Source: CAZSAT01 sp964604675
Lineage (GTDB): Bacteria > Myxococcota_A > UBA796 > CAJQPC01
Assembly: GCA_964604675.1 (NCBI GenBank)
Contig: CAZSAT010000147.1
Span: forward strand, 1 to 16,777
Length of the DNA: 16,777 nt
Reading direction: 5' to 3'
Under the pieces are notes generated by a model. That model had not been told where the DNA came from. It saw nothing but the letters and a program-made list of their open reading frames with translations, and did no database searches. The translations under genes were made by a program, and so were the position numbers. Shown piece after piece: positions 1-7,514 of this stretch (positions are counted from its first letter, which is position 1; each line of letters begins with the position of its first letter).

Positions 1-19
1 GGGGCGGTCGCGGCACCCG

Positions 20-964
20 TCAGAACAGGGCCAACAGCCCGGCCGTGGTGGTCACGTCCAGCAGGGCCATGCTCTGGAGGCCGGGAACCTGTGGGCTCCA
101 GGAGACCGCCGCTGTCCCGACGAGCCGGGGGCGGAAGGCCCAGGACGCGGAGCCCTTCGCCTTGGTCTCCCGACCCCAGGTCTCCATCCAGTCCACCCAC
201 GTCGCCGAGCCCACCACCCCGCCGCTGACGAGGACCGAGTTGCCCACGTACCGGGACACCACGAGGCTGTACAAGAAGGTCTGGGGCCGCCACTCCGGGT
301 TTGTTGCCACCACCTGGTAGCGGTACTCCCCCGAAGCGTTGAGCAGCAGCTTCGACCAACGCTTCGCTGCCGAGAGGCCGAGGCCGGCATCCCAGGTGCC
401 CGTGCCCGTGATGTCCACGCCCGTGGGCGTCTCGTAGTCGAGCGACGAGGTCCCGGTGGGGACTCCCAGGCGCCCCGAGACGGCGAGGGTCGGCCCGCCC
501 CAGTCCAGCTCGGGCGACCAGATGGCGGTCGCCGCCATGTCGCCGACCCCGCCGCCCCACTCCTCGACCCCGCGGTCGCTGGGTGTCCTCATCGGGTCGG
601 AGAGCAGGAGGCCGTCGCTGTAGTGGGCGGCCCCGCTGGCGGCGAGCTCCAGGGCGAAGCGGTCGTTCGGGAGCCAGCCGACCGACGCGCCGAGGACGAC
701 CCCGGTGGCCGACAGCCCGTCGGGGATGCCGCCGACCTCGCCGCCCATGTCGGCGTACCCGGTGTACCGGAGGACGTCCACGGCCGTCCCGACGTAGGCG
801 CTCGGAGAGCCAGCGGAGGTGGCGAGCCCGTCACCCCCGAGGAGTGCCGACCGCTCCGCCTGTGTCAGCGGCTGCCGGCACAGGGAACACGCCTGGGCCT
901 GGGCCTTCGGTGACCAGGCCAGGGAGAGGGCTGCCAGGGCGGAGAGTGAAGCGAGCGTCCGCAC
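20..964 (-). CDS. Exported outer-membrane beta-barrel-like protein
   Basis: The 314-residue product is probably an outer-membrane protein of unknown function. The GTG at 964-962 is chosen because it directly follows a good GGAGG site and begins a clear signal peptide (RTLASLSALAALSLAW, then AQA at about residues 21-23). A longer reading frame upstream lacks such a signal. The mature part opens with a CSLC cysteine pair (residues 26-29). It continues with alternating polar and hydrophobic, Gly/Thr/Trp-rich strands and ends in Leu-Ala-Leu-Phe; a terminal Phe is the usual mark of outer-membrane barrels. It lies 64 bp downstream of the sigma factor gene on the same strand, so the two may be co-transcribed. 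I do not recognise the family. An alternative is a metal- or redox-linked periplasmic protein using the CxxC pair. Confidence 0.72.
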   Translation of the reverse strand: MRTLASLSALAALSLAWSPKAQAQACSLCRQPLTQAERSALLGGDGLATSAGSPSAYVGTAVDVLRYTGYADMGGEVGGIPDGLSATGVVLGASVGWLPNDRFALELAASGAAHYSDGLLLSDPMRTPSDRGVEEWGGGVGDMAATAIWSPELDWGGPTLAVSGRLGVPTGTSSLDYETPTGVDITGTGTWDAGLGLSAAKRWSKLLLNASGEYRYQVVATNPEWRPQTFLYSLVVSRYVGNSVLVSGGVVGSATWVDWMETWGRETKAKGSASWAFRPRLVGTAAVSWSPQVPGLQSMALLDVTTTAGLLALF

Positions 965-990
965 CGAGAGACCTCCGGGGGTTCTCTCGG
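964..990 (-). promoter_or_regulatory. RBS-sequestering hairpin before barrel gene
   Basis: A perfect 8-bp inverted repeat (CCGAGAGA / TCTCTCGG) surrounds an 11-nt loop. The loop carries the GGAGG ribosome binding site of the downstream gene, and the last G of the 3' arm is the first base of its GTG start codon. In mRNA this would place the ribosome site in a hairpin loop and the start codon at the stem base, so translation could be regulated by structure or by a loop-binding factor. The repeat is directly visible; the regulatory role is inference. Confidence 0.5.
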
Positions 991-1028
991 TGTACGCATG
1001 ACTCGCGATCCGGTCGCGGCCGAAGGTC

Positions 1029-1844
1029 TCAGGGCTCCGGTGTGGGGTCCTGGGGGTCGGCGCAGAGCCCGACTCCGAGGGCTCGAAGGGTGCCGGCGTA
1101 CCCGAGGGAGCCGTGCAAGCCCTCGACGTGCCGTCCGTCGACGAGCAGGCGGGGGCCGTCACCCTCGACCTCCCGGATCTCGACTTCGCAGGACGGGCAG
1201 GCCAGGTCCCGCACGAGCCGGAGGACATCCTCGCAGCGCTCGCAGCCGGCGACCTCCAGCTCGATGGTCCTCTGGGCGGGGAGCGGTGGGGTGTGCTCGG
1301 GGGTCTCCAGGTACCCCCTCAAGGCGGCGTATCCTCGGGACACCCGGCTCTTGACGCCCGGGACACCGGTCCCTGTGAACGCCGCCGCCTGCTTCATCGA
1401 CAGGCCCTCGTACTGCGTGAGCAGGATGGCATCGCGCTGGTCGTGTGGAAGGGAGGCCAGCGCTCGAAGGATCTCCGCCCTCTCCGTGGTGTCCGCGCCA
1501 GCGGCGCCGTCCTGGCAGCTCGGGCAGCCGGCCTCTCCAGGGGGCGCGTGTTCCGCCTCGACCTCGCCCGCCTCGGTCCGGGTCCGCCGGCGCCGGAGGG
1601 TGTCCCACCACAGCCTGGTCGCGATCTGGGCGATCCAGGGGCCGAAGGGAAGCTCGGGATCCAGTCGGCGTCGGGCATCGACGGCCCGAAGCCAGGTGCG
1701 CTGGACCAGGTCGTCCCGCTCCTGGTGGGGGCAGCCTCGACGCGCGAGGATCGCCCGGAGCCGTGGCGTGTGCTGGCGCACGAGCGCAGCCATCGCGGCT
1801 GGGTCGCCGTTCCGAAAGCCGAGTGCCAGGGTCCTGTCGTCCAC
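1029..1844 (-). CDS. ECF-type RNA polymerase sigma factor with C-terminal glutaredoxin-like Cys domain
   Basis: The 271-residue product starts at GTG 1844-1842, preceded by GGAG at a 7-nt spacing. Sigma region 2 spans about residues 20-86 (DDLVQRTWLRAVD, then PFGPWIAQIATRLWWDTLRRR). Region 4 spans about 127-179 (LASLPHDQRDAILL, GLSMKQAA, VKSRVSRGYAALRGYL). Typical ECF factors end near here. This one continues for about 85 residues with CERC (201-204), CPSC (216-219), a Pro-Arg-Leu-Leu-Val-Asp-Gly strand (231-237) and a final helix, an order resembling a thioredoxin/glutaredoxin fold with its CxxC and cis-Pro. A further CPSC (107-110) sits in the linker between regions 2 and 4. The cysteines suggest redox or metal control of promoter recognition, which is inference. 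No anti-sigma gene is adjacent. The sigma assignment is strong; the C-terminal fold is moderately supported. Confidence 0.88.
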   Translation of the reverse strand: MDDRTLALGFRNGDPAAMAALVRQHTPRLRAILARRGCPHQERDDLVQRTWLRAVDARRRLDPELPFGPWIAQIATRLWWDTLRRRRTRTEAGEVEAEHAPPGEAGCPSCQDGAAGADTTERAEILRALASLPHDQRDAILLTQYEGLSMKQAAAFTGTGVPGVKSRVSRGYAALRGYLETPEHTPPLPAQRTIELEVAGCERCEDVLRLVRDLACPSCEVEIREVEGDGPRLLVDGRHVEGLHGSLGYAGTLRALGVGLCADPQDPTPEP

Positions 1845-2046
1845 GAGATTCTCCAGCCTATCCGACCCGGATGCCGCCGCGACCGTGCCGTCGCAGGCCC
1901 GCCGGTGCTGTCGTTCGAGCAGGACTACGGCCAGGGCCGGAAGCGGTCGCGGATGCGACGGGATGGAGCCCCGTCCGTACCCCCAAGTGCGAGGGGGCGG
2001 TTGGACTCCCCCTTCACCGGTCCCGTGCGTCACCGTCGCACCCTCG

Positions 2047-2343
2047 TCAGCGGGTGAACTCCCGGAGGACGCGCATCGCCCGGTCGCGGCGCTCGTCCGG
2101 GACAGCCGCCCAGGTGGCGAGCAGCTCCACAGCGCCGTCTGCTAGCCGGGCCGAGGGCAGCTCGGTGTCCCGGGTCTTGAGCAGCTCCGACGGCTCTACG
2201 TCGAGCGCGGAGGCCACTTCACGGACCCGAGCCAGGCCAGGCCAGGCCAGGGAGAGGCTGGTCCGCCCGTGCTCAGCCCTCTGGATTGTCTGCGAGTCCG
2301 CGTCGTCGTCCGTTCCTCCGGTCGCCCCCTCACTTACCGCACG
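2047..2343 (-). pseudogene. 5'-truncated XRE/Cro-CI type helix-turn-helix regulator
   Basis: Reading the minus strand from an in-frame TAG (2346-2344) to the TGA at 2049-2047 gives an open frame with no ATG, GTG or TTG before the DNA-binding motif. It contains SQTIQRAEHGRTSLS, then ARVREVASALDVEPSELL, which match the recognition helix and last helices of XRE-type domains. It ends with a helical tail (ELLATWAAVPDERRDRAMRVLREFTR). The first two helices of the domain are missing and are not found in the other minus-strand frames just upstream, where the STAND gene begins on the opposite strand. A 5-residue insertion (AWPGL) within the domain corresponds to three extra copies of a pentanucleotide. 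I read it as a gene remnant at the edge of inserted DNA. Confidence 0.6.
2231..2250. repeat. Pentanucleotide tandem repeat (GCCAG x4)
   Basis: Four exact tandem copies of GCCAG (CTGGC on the minus strand) lie within the XRE-type remnant. Collapsing the run to one copy turns the predicted protein into a continuous SLSLARVREVASALDV, the usual spacing for this helix-turn-helix family. The present copy number therefore looks like a 15-bp in-frame expansion. Confidence 0.85.
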
Positions 2344-2372
2344 CTACCCGTTGTGAGGCGCACCAGCGCCAC

Positions 2373-2378
2373 GGAGGT
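2373..2378 (+). promoter_or_regulatory. Shine-Dalgarno site deciding the STAND gene start
   Basis: GGAGGT lies 9 nt before GTG 2388-2390. The open frame extends upstream to 2286, but that extra stretch is Arg/Pro-rich, has no comparable ribosome site and overlaps the antisense regulator remnant. The GTG at 2388 is therefore the preferred start. Confidence 0.6.
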
Positions 2379-2387
2379 CTCCCCCGG

Positions 2388-5300
2388 GTGCCGCGGTCTC
2401 CAGACATCGACTTCAAGCGGATTGCTCCGAGGGGGGACAGCCAGGACGCGGCCTTCGAGGAGTTCTGCTGCCAGCTCGCCCTCGATGACGTGCCTGACCC
2501 CGCCGCCCTCCGCCGTGTCCGCGGCGCGGGAGGTGACGGCGGCGTGGAGTGCCTCTGGACAGCCCCTTCGGGCGAGGTGCACGGCTGGCAGGTCAAGTAC
2601 ATCTTCGACCTGGGTCGGGCCCTTCGGAAGGTGGCCTCGTCGTTGGCCACCGCACGACGGAACCACCCGAGCCTCAACCGCTACGTGGTCTGCCTCCCCT
2701 TCGACCTGTCGGGCTCCAAGGGTCGCAGCGGACGGAGCGAGCAGGAGAAGTTCGACGAGTTCAAGGAGCGGCAAGAGGCCGCCGCAGCAGCGGACGGCCA
2801 ACACCTCACCATTGAGCTCTGGAGCGCCTTCCGGCTCCGTGATCGCCTCCTGCGAGCAGACCCGTCCGGCGGCCGGGCCCGGTACTGGTTCGACTCCGTC
2901 ACGCTGAGCGCAGGCTGGTTCTCCGACCGGGTGGAGGACGCGGTGCGGCGAGCGGGGCCCCGCTACAACCCGAAGCTCCACACGGGGCACGCATTGGACG
3001 AGGCCCTGGCTGCCCTTGCGGGTTCCCGCGCCTGGTCTTCCGTCCTTGAACAGCGCCGGGAGGGAATCGAGGAGCATGTAGAGCGGTGGAGCCGCGCGCT
3101 CGCTTCCGGCAAGGGCTCCATGTCCGAGCCCTTTCCACCCTCAGCCAGGGCCTTCGGGCAAGAGGTTCTCGCCGGTCTCCGCGCGGCCGTCGAGTTGGAC
3201 TCGGAGACAGGCGATCACGCCTCCGCCCTGCAAGGCGCTCGGGCCGCGCGGGAAGCTGCCGCCCGCTGTGAGCGGGTCCTGGCGGAGGACATCGACGAGC
3301 GTTTCGGTGCTGGACAGGCCGACTCCGTCCCATTCCGACACTTCCAGGCGGAGTATCAGTGCCGCTTCCCAGCGCAGCACCTTGACACCTGCCGGGAGCT
3401 TCGCGAACCGATCGCTGAGATGGTCGCTTGGCTGGAGGCACCCGCGGTGCGCGCCGCCGCCGAGCGTGTGCTCGTGCTCACTGGTCCGGCTGGCATCGGG
3501 AAGACCCACGGGCTGTGTGACGCTGCGGTCCGCCGCCAAGACGAGGGCCTTCCCACCATCCTGGTGAGCGGTGGACAGTTCGGCGGCGGGCGAACGGTGT
3601 GGGAGTCGCTGACAGCCGCGCTGGGGCTCGATTCAACCTGGTCCCCGGACATGCTGCTCGACGCCCTCAACACCGCTGGCGCGACGTCGGGGAGGCTGCT
3701 GATCTGCCTTGACGCCCTGGACGAGCGCCCGCATAGGACGCGCTGGCTGGACGAGATCCCCGTTCTCATCGCTGCGGTATCCAGGCGTCCGCACCTCGCC
3801 CTCTGTTTGGCAGTCCGCAGTGGCTACCTCGATCAGGTGCTGCGTAGCGATCTCGACTTGGCCGTCTTCGAGCACCCGGGCTTCGGCGGCGACGTGTTCG
3901 ACGCCTGTTCGAGCTTCTTCCGGCACTTCGACCTCGATCCGCCGGTCGGGCCGCTCCTGGAGCCCGAGTACAGCAATCCACTCTTTCTCCTGGTCCTGTG
4001 TAGCGCCCTAAAGGCCCGAGGTCTTCGATCGGTCCCGGTGGGTTGGAGCGGGGCGAGGCGCGTCCTCGGCCAACTGTTCGCCGCCCGGGACCAGCAGCTT
4101 CAGGAGAAGCACCCCGCCATCGGCAATCGAGTCGTTACGGACGCGTTGAGGGTCGTGGCGGACGCATTGCAGGACGGCGGGCCGATTGCCTGGTCCCGAG
4201 CCGACGAGCTCGTGACCGCTTGCCTCCCTCAGTCGCAGCGCTCCAACGTGGCGCTCCTCGATCACCTCGTCGGGATCGGGCTCCTGCGCGTGGTGCCGGG
4301 TGAACCCGATGGTTGGAGGCGCAACGAGGACGGTGTCGACATCGCCTTCGGGCGCTTGGGGCATCACCTCCTCGCTGAGCGCTTGACAAGCGGCGCTGCA
4401 CCGGCCTCGGACCATGAGCTCCGCGCTCGGGCCCTCGACGATCCCGGCTTGGCCCACGCGCTCGCCTTGGCCATGCCGGAGCTGGGGCGAGGCGAGCTTG
4501 TAGACCTCGCGGCGGAGGCCGGCAAGCGGTCGGAGCTACTCGACGCCTGGATTGCCGCGCTGCCCTGGAGGTCGGCCTCTTCGCTGGGCCCAGGGGTCGA
4601 GGCGCTCGTGCTCGAGGCCCTGCGTGAGGCCGACCTCGAGCACGCTGCCCTGGACGCCCTGCTCATCCTGGCAATGCGCCCGGGTCACCCCTACGATCAC
4701 CGATACCTCCACGCCTTCCTGGCCCGACCCGCGATGCCGCTCCGCGACGCGGGCTGGTGCTGGTTCCTCCACCGCTCCTTCGAGAGGACCGCTCCCCCGT
4801 CGCCGCTTGTCCGCGTGCTTCGATCGCCGTGGGAGTCGGATCTCACGGGTGTCCAGCCAGACCTTCGCGAGGCGTGGTGCGTGGTGCTGGCGTGGTGCGG
4901 GGCTGCAGCAGACCTACGCGTCAGGGACCACGCCACCAAGGCGGCGGTCCGGGTGTCCGAGTCCGATCCCGCATGCTGGGCGGCGGTGATCGCGCGGTTC
5001 GCGGACATCGACGATGACGCGGTGGTCGAGCGGGTGCTGTGCGCGGCCTACGGCGCCGCGCTTCGGAATCCCGTGACCGAGGCCGTTCGAGAGCTGGCCG
5101 CTGCCGTCCGTGACTCTGTGCTCCTGCGCGCTGGCGGTCCACCCCGCCACGCCCTTGTGCGGGACCACGCTCGTTGCATCGGGGAGCTGGCGGCTCATCA
5201 AGGCGCGCTCCCCAAGGGCTCCCGCATCGAGGAGTTCCGGCCGCCCTTCGATGCGCCGGGTGAGATCGAGGCCCCCGAGGCGGAGGCGCTGAAGCGCTAC

Positions 5301-6572
5301 GACGACCAGCGCGAGTACCCGCAGATCTTTGCAAGCGTCATGAGCGAGTGGACTGGCGACTTCGCGAAGTACACGATGCCCTTCGCGCTCGCCGGTCTCG
5401 AATCGCTGATCGGCAAGGACGTCTCCCGGCGATGGGTCATGGGCCAGGTCATCGAGCTGGGGTACGCGCCCCGGCTGCACGCACCCTACGACCACGAGAT
5501 GATCGCCCGCTACGGGCACGGGCGCGGACGGCCGGGTTGGGCGGAGCGCATCGGCAAGAAGTACCAGCGCATCGCCCTGGGCCGACTGATCGGTAGCCTG
5601 GACGACATCGCGCGGGCCGAAGGCGCGGCTGAGCCCGGGCTTGCGGGGCTTCACCTACGCGCCATTGACCCCAGCATCGTCGCGCGTGGCTTGGAGTTCG
5701 GCGACCCCGGGCCAGCGTCGTCACGCTGGTGGGAGCCGGCGGTGCTGGACTTCTCCACCCACGCCGAGCTCACCGACGTGGAGTGGGTGGGTGCCGACGA
5801 CTTCCCCGACCCGGCCGCCCTGGTCGGTGCCCTGGTGGACGCGGACCATTCCCGGGCGCGATGGCGGTTGCTCGAAGGCCACTTCTCGTGGAGCAACCGC
5901 GGTCCGCGTCGAAGGGAACGCCGCTACCGAGACGCGTGGATGATGATCAAGGGCTACCTCGTGCCCCGGCAACTCTCGGCCGAGTGCTTCGAGGAGCTCG
6001 CGGACGCCGACTTCATGGGCCGGTGGATGGTCGAGGGGTTCGACCTGGAGGGCCGCTGCTACCTGGGAGAGTACCCTTGGGCGGCACCGTTTCCGGAGCT
6101 CCGCGAGCCAGCCGAGGCGTGGCAACATGAGGCTGAGCGCTACGCGCGGTTCAAGCTCCAGCCGACCGCGAACCGGATGGTGGGCCTGTCGGACTCGTGG
6201 GCCCTCGACCGCGTCGCCGTCACACTCCCCACGGCGCCGCTCCTCGAGGCCACGGGTACTTGGTGGGACGGGACGTCGGGATTCCGCCGGGCGGACGGCC
6301 GCCTGATCTTCCGGGATCCCTCAGTGACCGGCGGCGGGCCCAGCGGCATCTGGATGGACGATGAAGTGCTCGCTCGCGTGCTTGAAGAGCGAGAGCTCGA
6401 CCTGATCTGGACGGTGCTCGCCGAGCGCCGGATCATCGGGGACGACCACGGGGACGGTTTTTCCGGGATGAAGCACGCCAGCATGGTGATGCAGCTTGAT
6501 CGAGGGCAGGTGGCCGTTCGGCGCGCTCGCGGGGAGCATCTCCACCCTGACCACACGAGGACCCCAACGTAG
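2388..6572 (+). CDS. Avs-like STAND NTPase with N-terminal PD-(D/E)XK-type nuclease domain (putative antiphage defence)
   Basis: The product has 1394 residues. Residues about 10-165 resemble the PD-(D/E)XK/Mrr-DUF4297 effector domains of defence proteins: GGDGGVE at 48-54 and WQVKY at 67-71 would supply the catalytic Asp and Q-x-K. The centre is a P-loop STAND/NACHT-type ATPase with Walker A GPAGIGKT (366-373), Walker B RLLICLDALDE (436-446), a sensor-like LAVRSGY (474-480) and a winged-helix-type segment with SNPLFLLVLC. The remaining 800 or so residues are helical and likely sense a target; a GKKYQRIALGRL stretch near residue 1060 is reminiscent of large STAND defence proteins. By analogy with Avs proteins, recognition of a phage protein would trigger oligomerisation and DNA cleavage. 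It is a single gene with no partner in its operon, convergent with an IS-disrupted HEPN gene. ATPase confidence is high, nuclease good, exact Avs class uncertain. Confidence 0.82.
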   Translation: MPRSPDIDFKRIAPRGDSQDAAFEEFCCQLALDDVPDPAALRRVRGAGGDGGVECLWTAPSGEVHGWQVKYIFDLGRALRKVASSLATARRNHPSLNRYVVCLPFDLSGSKGRSGRSEQEKFDEFKERQEAAAAADGQHLTIELWSAFRLRDRLLRADPSGGRARYWFDSVTLSAGWFSDRVEDAVRRAGPRYNPKLHTGHALDEALAALAGSRAWSSVLEQRREGIEEHVERWSRALASGKGSMSEPFPPSARAFGQEVLAGLRAAVELDSETGDHASALQGARAAREAAARCERVLAEDIDERFGAGQADSVPFRHFQAEYQCRFPAQHLDTCRELREPIAEMVAWLEAPAVRAAAERVLVLTGPAGIGKTHGLCDAAVRRQDEGLPTILVSGGQFGGGRTVWESLTAALGLDSTWSPDMLLDALNTAGATSGRLLICLDALDERPHRTRWLDEIPVLIAAVSRRPHLALCLAVRSGYLDQVLRSDLDLAVFEHPGFGGDVFDACSSFFRHFDLDPPVGPLLEPEYSNPLFLLVLCSALKARGLRSVPVGWSGARRVLGQLFAARDQQLQEKHPAIGNRVVTDALRVVADALQDGGPIAWSRADELVTACLPQSQRSNVALLDHLVGIGLLRVVPGEPDGWRRNEDGVDIAFGRLGHHLLAERLTSGAAPASDHELRARALDDPGLAHALALAMPELGRGELVDLAAEAGKRSELLDAWIAALPWRSASSLGPGVEALVLEALREADLEHAALDALLILAMRPGHPYDHRYLHAFLARPAMPLRDAGWCWFLHRSFERTAPPSPLVRVLRSPWESDLTGVQPDLREAWCVVLAWCGAAADLRVRDHATKAAVRVSESDPACWAAVIARFADIDDDAVVERVLCAAYGAALRNPVTEAVRELAAAVRDSVLLRAGGPPRHALVRDHARCIGELAAHQGALPKGSRIEEFRPPFDAPGEIEAPEAEALKRYDDQREYPQIFASVMSEWTGDFAKYTMPFALAGLESLIGKDVSRRWVMGQVIELGYAPRLHAPYDHEMIARYGHGRGRPGWAERIGKKYQRIALGRLIGSLDDIARAEGAAEPGLAGLHLRAIDPSIVARGLEFGDPGPASSRWWEPAVLDFSTHAELTDVEWVGADDFPDPAALVGALVDADHSRARWRLLEGHFSWSNRGPRRRERRYRDAWMMIKGYLVPRQLSAECFEELADADFMGRWMVEGFDLEGRCYLGEYPWAAPFPELREPAEAWQHEAERYARFKLQPTANRMVGLSDSWALDRVAVTLPTAPLLEATGTWWDGTSGFRRADGRLIFRDPSVTGGGPSGIWMDDEVLARVLEERELDLIWTVLAERRIIGDDHGDGFSGMKHASMVMQLDRGQVAVRRARGEHLHPDHTRTPT

Positions 6573-6693
6573 TCAGTGCCTTGCCCCCGCCCAGTGCCCC
6601 GCCGCTCGCCTTCCACCCTTGGCAACGCCCCTTCGCCCAGTCAGGGAACCGGTCGCCGTCAGCCTGGACCTCCGCGCCTTCAGCGGTGCATCG

Positions 6694-6995
6694 CTACGTG
6701 TTGTCGCACATCACGAAGGAGTTGAAGCAGTCGGAGCACTGGAAGATCCCATCTCCGGCCGGGTGGAACAGCTCGCCGCAGTCGCTGCACTCCCGGAGAT
6801 CACCCTCGGCTGCGCCCCAGACGCAAGACATGCAGAGGGCCTCCTGCGGGTTCGGGCACGCATCGAAGCTGTTGCGCTGGTCGATGACCAGCGACTCCGA
6901 CCCGCACTCGGGGCAGATCCGCCGCGGCGGCTCGCCTCCACCCTTGATGATCCGATACTCGCTCTCGCCGAGCACGCTCTCGACGAAGCGGCGTG
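6694..6995 (-). pseudogene. C-terminal fragment of IS21-disrupted HEPN/zinc-ribbon protein
   Basis: This is the downstream part of the gene whose upstream part lies at 9993-10656. It encodes RRFVESVLGESEYRIIK followed by paired cysteines: CPEC, C..(P)..C, CMSC, CSDC and CSDC, ending in MCDNT. These look like two consecutive zinc ribbons. The frame remains open into the IS end, where ATG 7014-7012 could start a 106-residue product (MQVALDT plus the fragment), but there is no strong ribosome site before it. Excising the IS and one target copy joins this piece in frame to EGEEIAR from the other side. The gene ends 121 bp from the convergent STAND gene. Zinc binding is inferred from the cysteine pattern. 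Confidence 0.8.
6990..6995. repeat. Target-site duplication GGCGTG, left copy
   Basis: The 6-bp sequence GGCGTG lies immediately outside the left tip of the IS21-family element and is repeated exactly outside the right tip at 9993-9998. A length of 6 bp is within the 4-8 bp range usual for IS21-family insertions. Confidence 0.85.
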
Positions 6996-7050
6996 TGTCA
7001 AGCGCCACCTGCATGGGACCACCCCCGCGCCACCAACTAGGGACCACCCC
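6996..7050 (+). repeat. IS21 left terminal inverted repeat with multiple internal repeats
   Basis: The tip TGTCAAGCGCCACC is followed by GGGACCACCCC at 7015-7025 and again at 7040-7050, a 25-bp period, with CGCGCCACCAACTA between them. The same units occur inverted at the right end. The ATG at 7014-7012 that could initiate the zinc-ribbon fragment lies inside this repeat. Confidence 0.8.
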
Positions 7051-7140
7051 ACAGCGAGGCTCGATCCCGCGCTGACAGGCGTCGTGTAGGCCTTTCACGA
7101 GGCCACGCTGTTCCATGTCGCGGTCTCGTGGAGGGTCCTG

Positions 7141-7509
7141 ATGACCACGCTCGCCATCCTGTTCCCCAGCCCTCTGGGCTTCCACCTGTTCGTGCGCTGG
7201 CCGCGCGATCGACTCCGGCGCTGCTCGACGCTCGTCGACCCCAGCGACGTGGCCGGGGTGCTCGGTCCACTGGGGCATCCTCTCGTCGTCGTCCTCGTCG
7301 GTACGCGCCACACGGAGCTCGTCGCGGACCAGGTCCTCGACTTCGCCGACCTCGTCGCCATCCCCGCTTCGTGGCTGCGCCGCGTGCCAAGGAGCGACCT
7401 CCGGCAGCGCGCTACGGTCGCCGCCCGCATCGTCACGGCGCATCGAGCCGATCCGCTCCGGGACTACTTCGGGCGGGACACCATAGCGGCAGGGGAGCTG
7501 CCGTTCTGA
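7141..7509 (+). CDS. Passenger protein of the IS21 element, function unknown
   Basis: The 122-residue product is encoded convergently to istB; its stop ends 5 bp before the istB stop. ATG 7141 is preceded by GGAGGG at about 6 nt spacing. Third codon positions are almost all G or C, as expected for a real gene in this genome, and the alternative minus-strand frames here look like low-complexity shadows. The product has a hydrophobic strand-rich middle (HPLVVVLVG), then LVADQVLDFADLVAIPASWL and a basic segment ending in RDYFGRDTIAAGELPF, suggesting a small soluble alpha/beta protein. I recognise no family. IS21 elements normally carry only istA and istB, so this is either a cargo gene or an accessory transposition or regulatory factor. 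Confidence 0.6.
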   Translation: MTTLAILFPSPLGFHLFVRWPRDRLRRCSTLVDPSDVAGVLGPLGHPLVVVLVGTRHTELVADQVLDFADLVAIPASWLRRVPRSDLRQRATVAARIVTAHRADPLRDYFGRDTIAAGELPF

Positions 7510-7514
7510 CCGCC

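Noticed and set aside
1976..2016. CCCCC/GGGGG stem between the regulator remnant and the sigma gene, considered as a terminator
   Set aside because: The stem is only five base pairs with no T-run after it on either strand; chance pairing is likely in GC-rich DNA.
583..2145. A 520-codon plus-strand open frame, plus 1113-2057 on the same strand
   Set aside because: Both lie antisense to the well-supported sigma factor and barrel genes, show Arg/Ser-rich shadow composition and have no recognisable domain.
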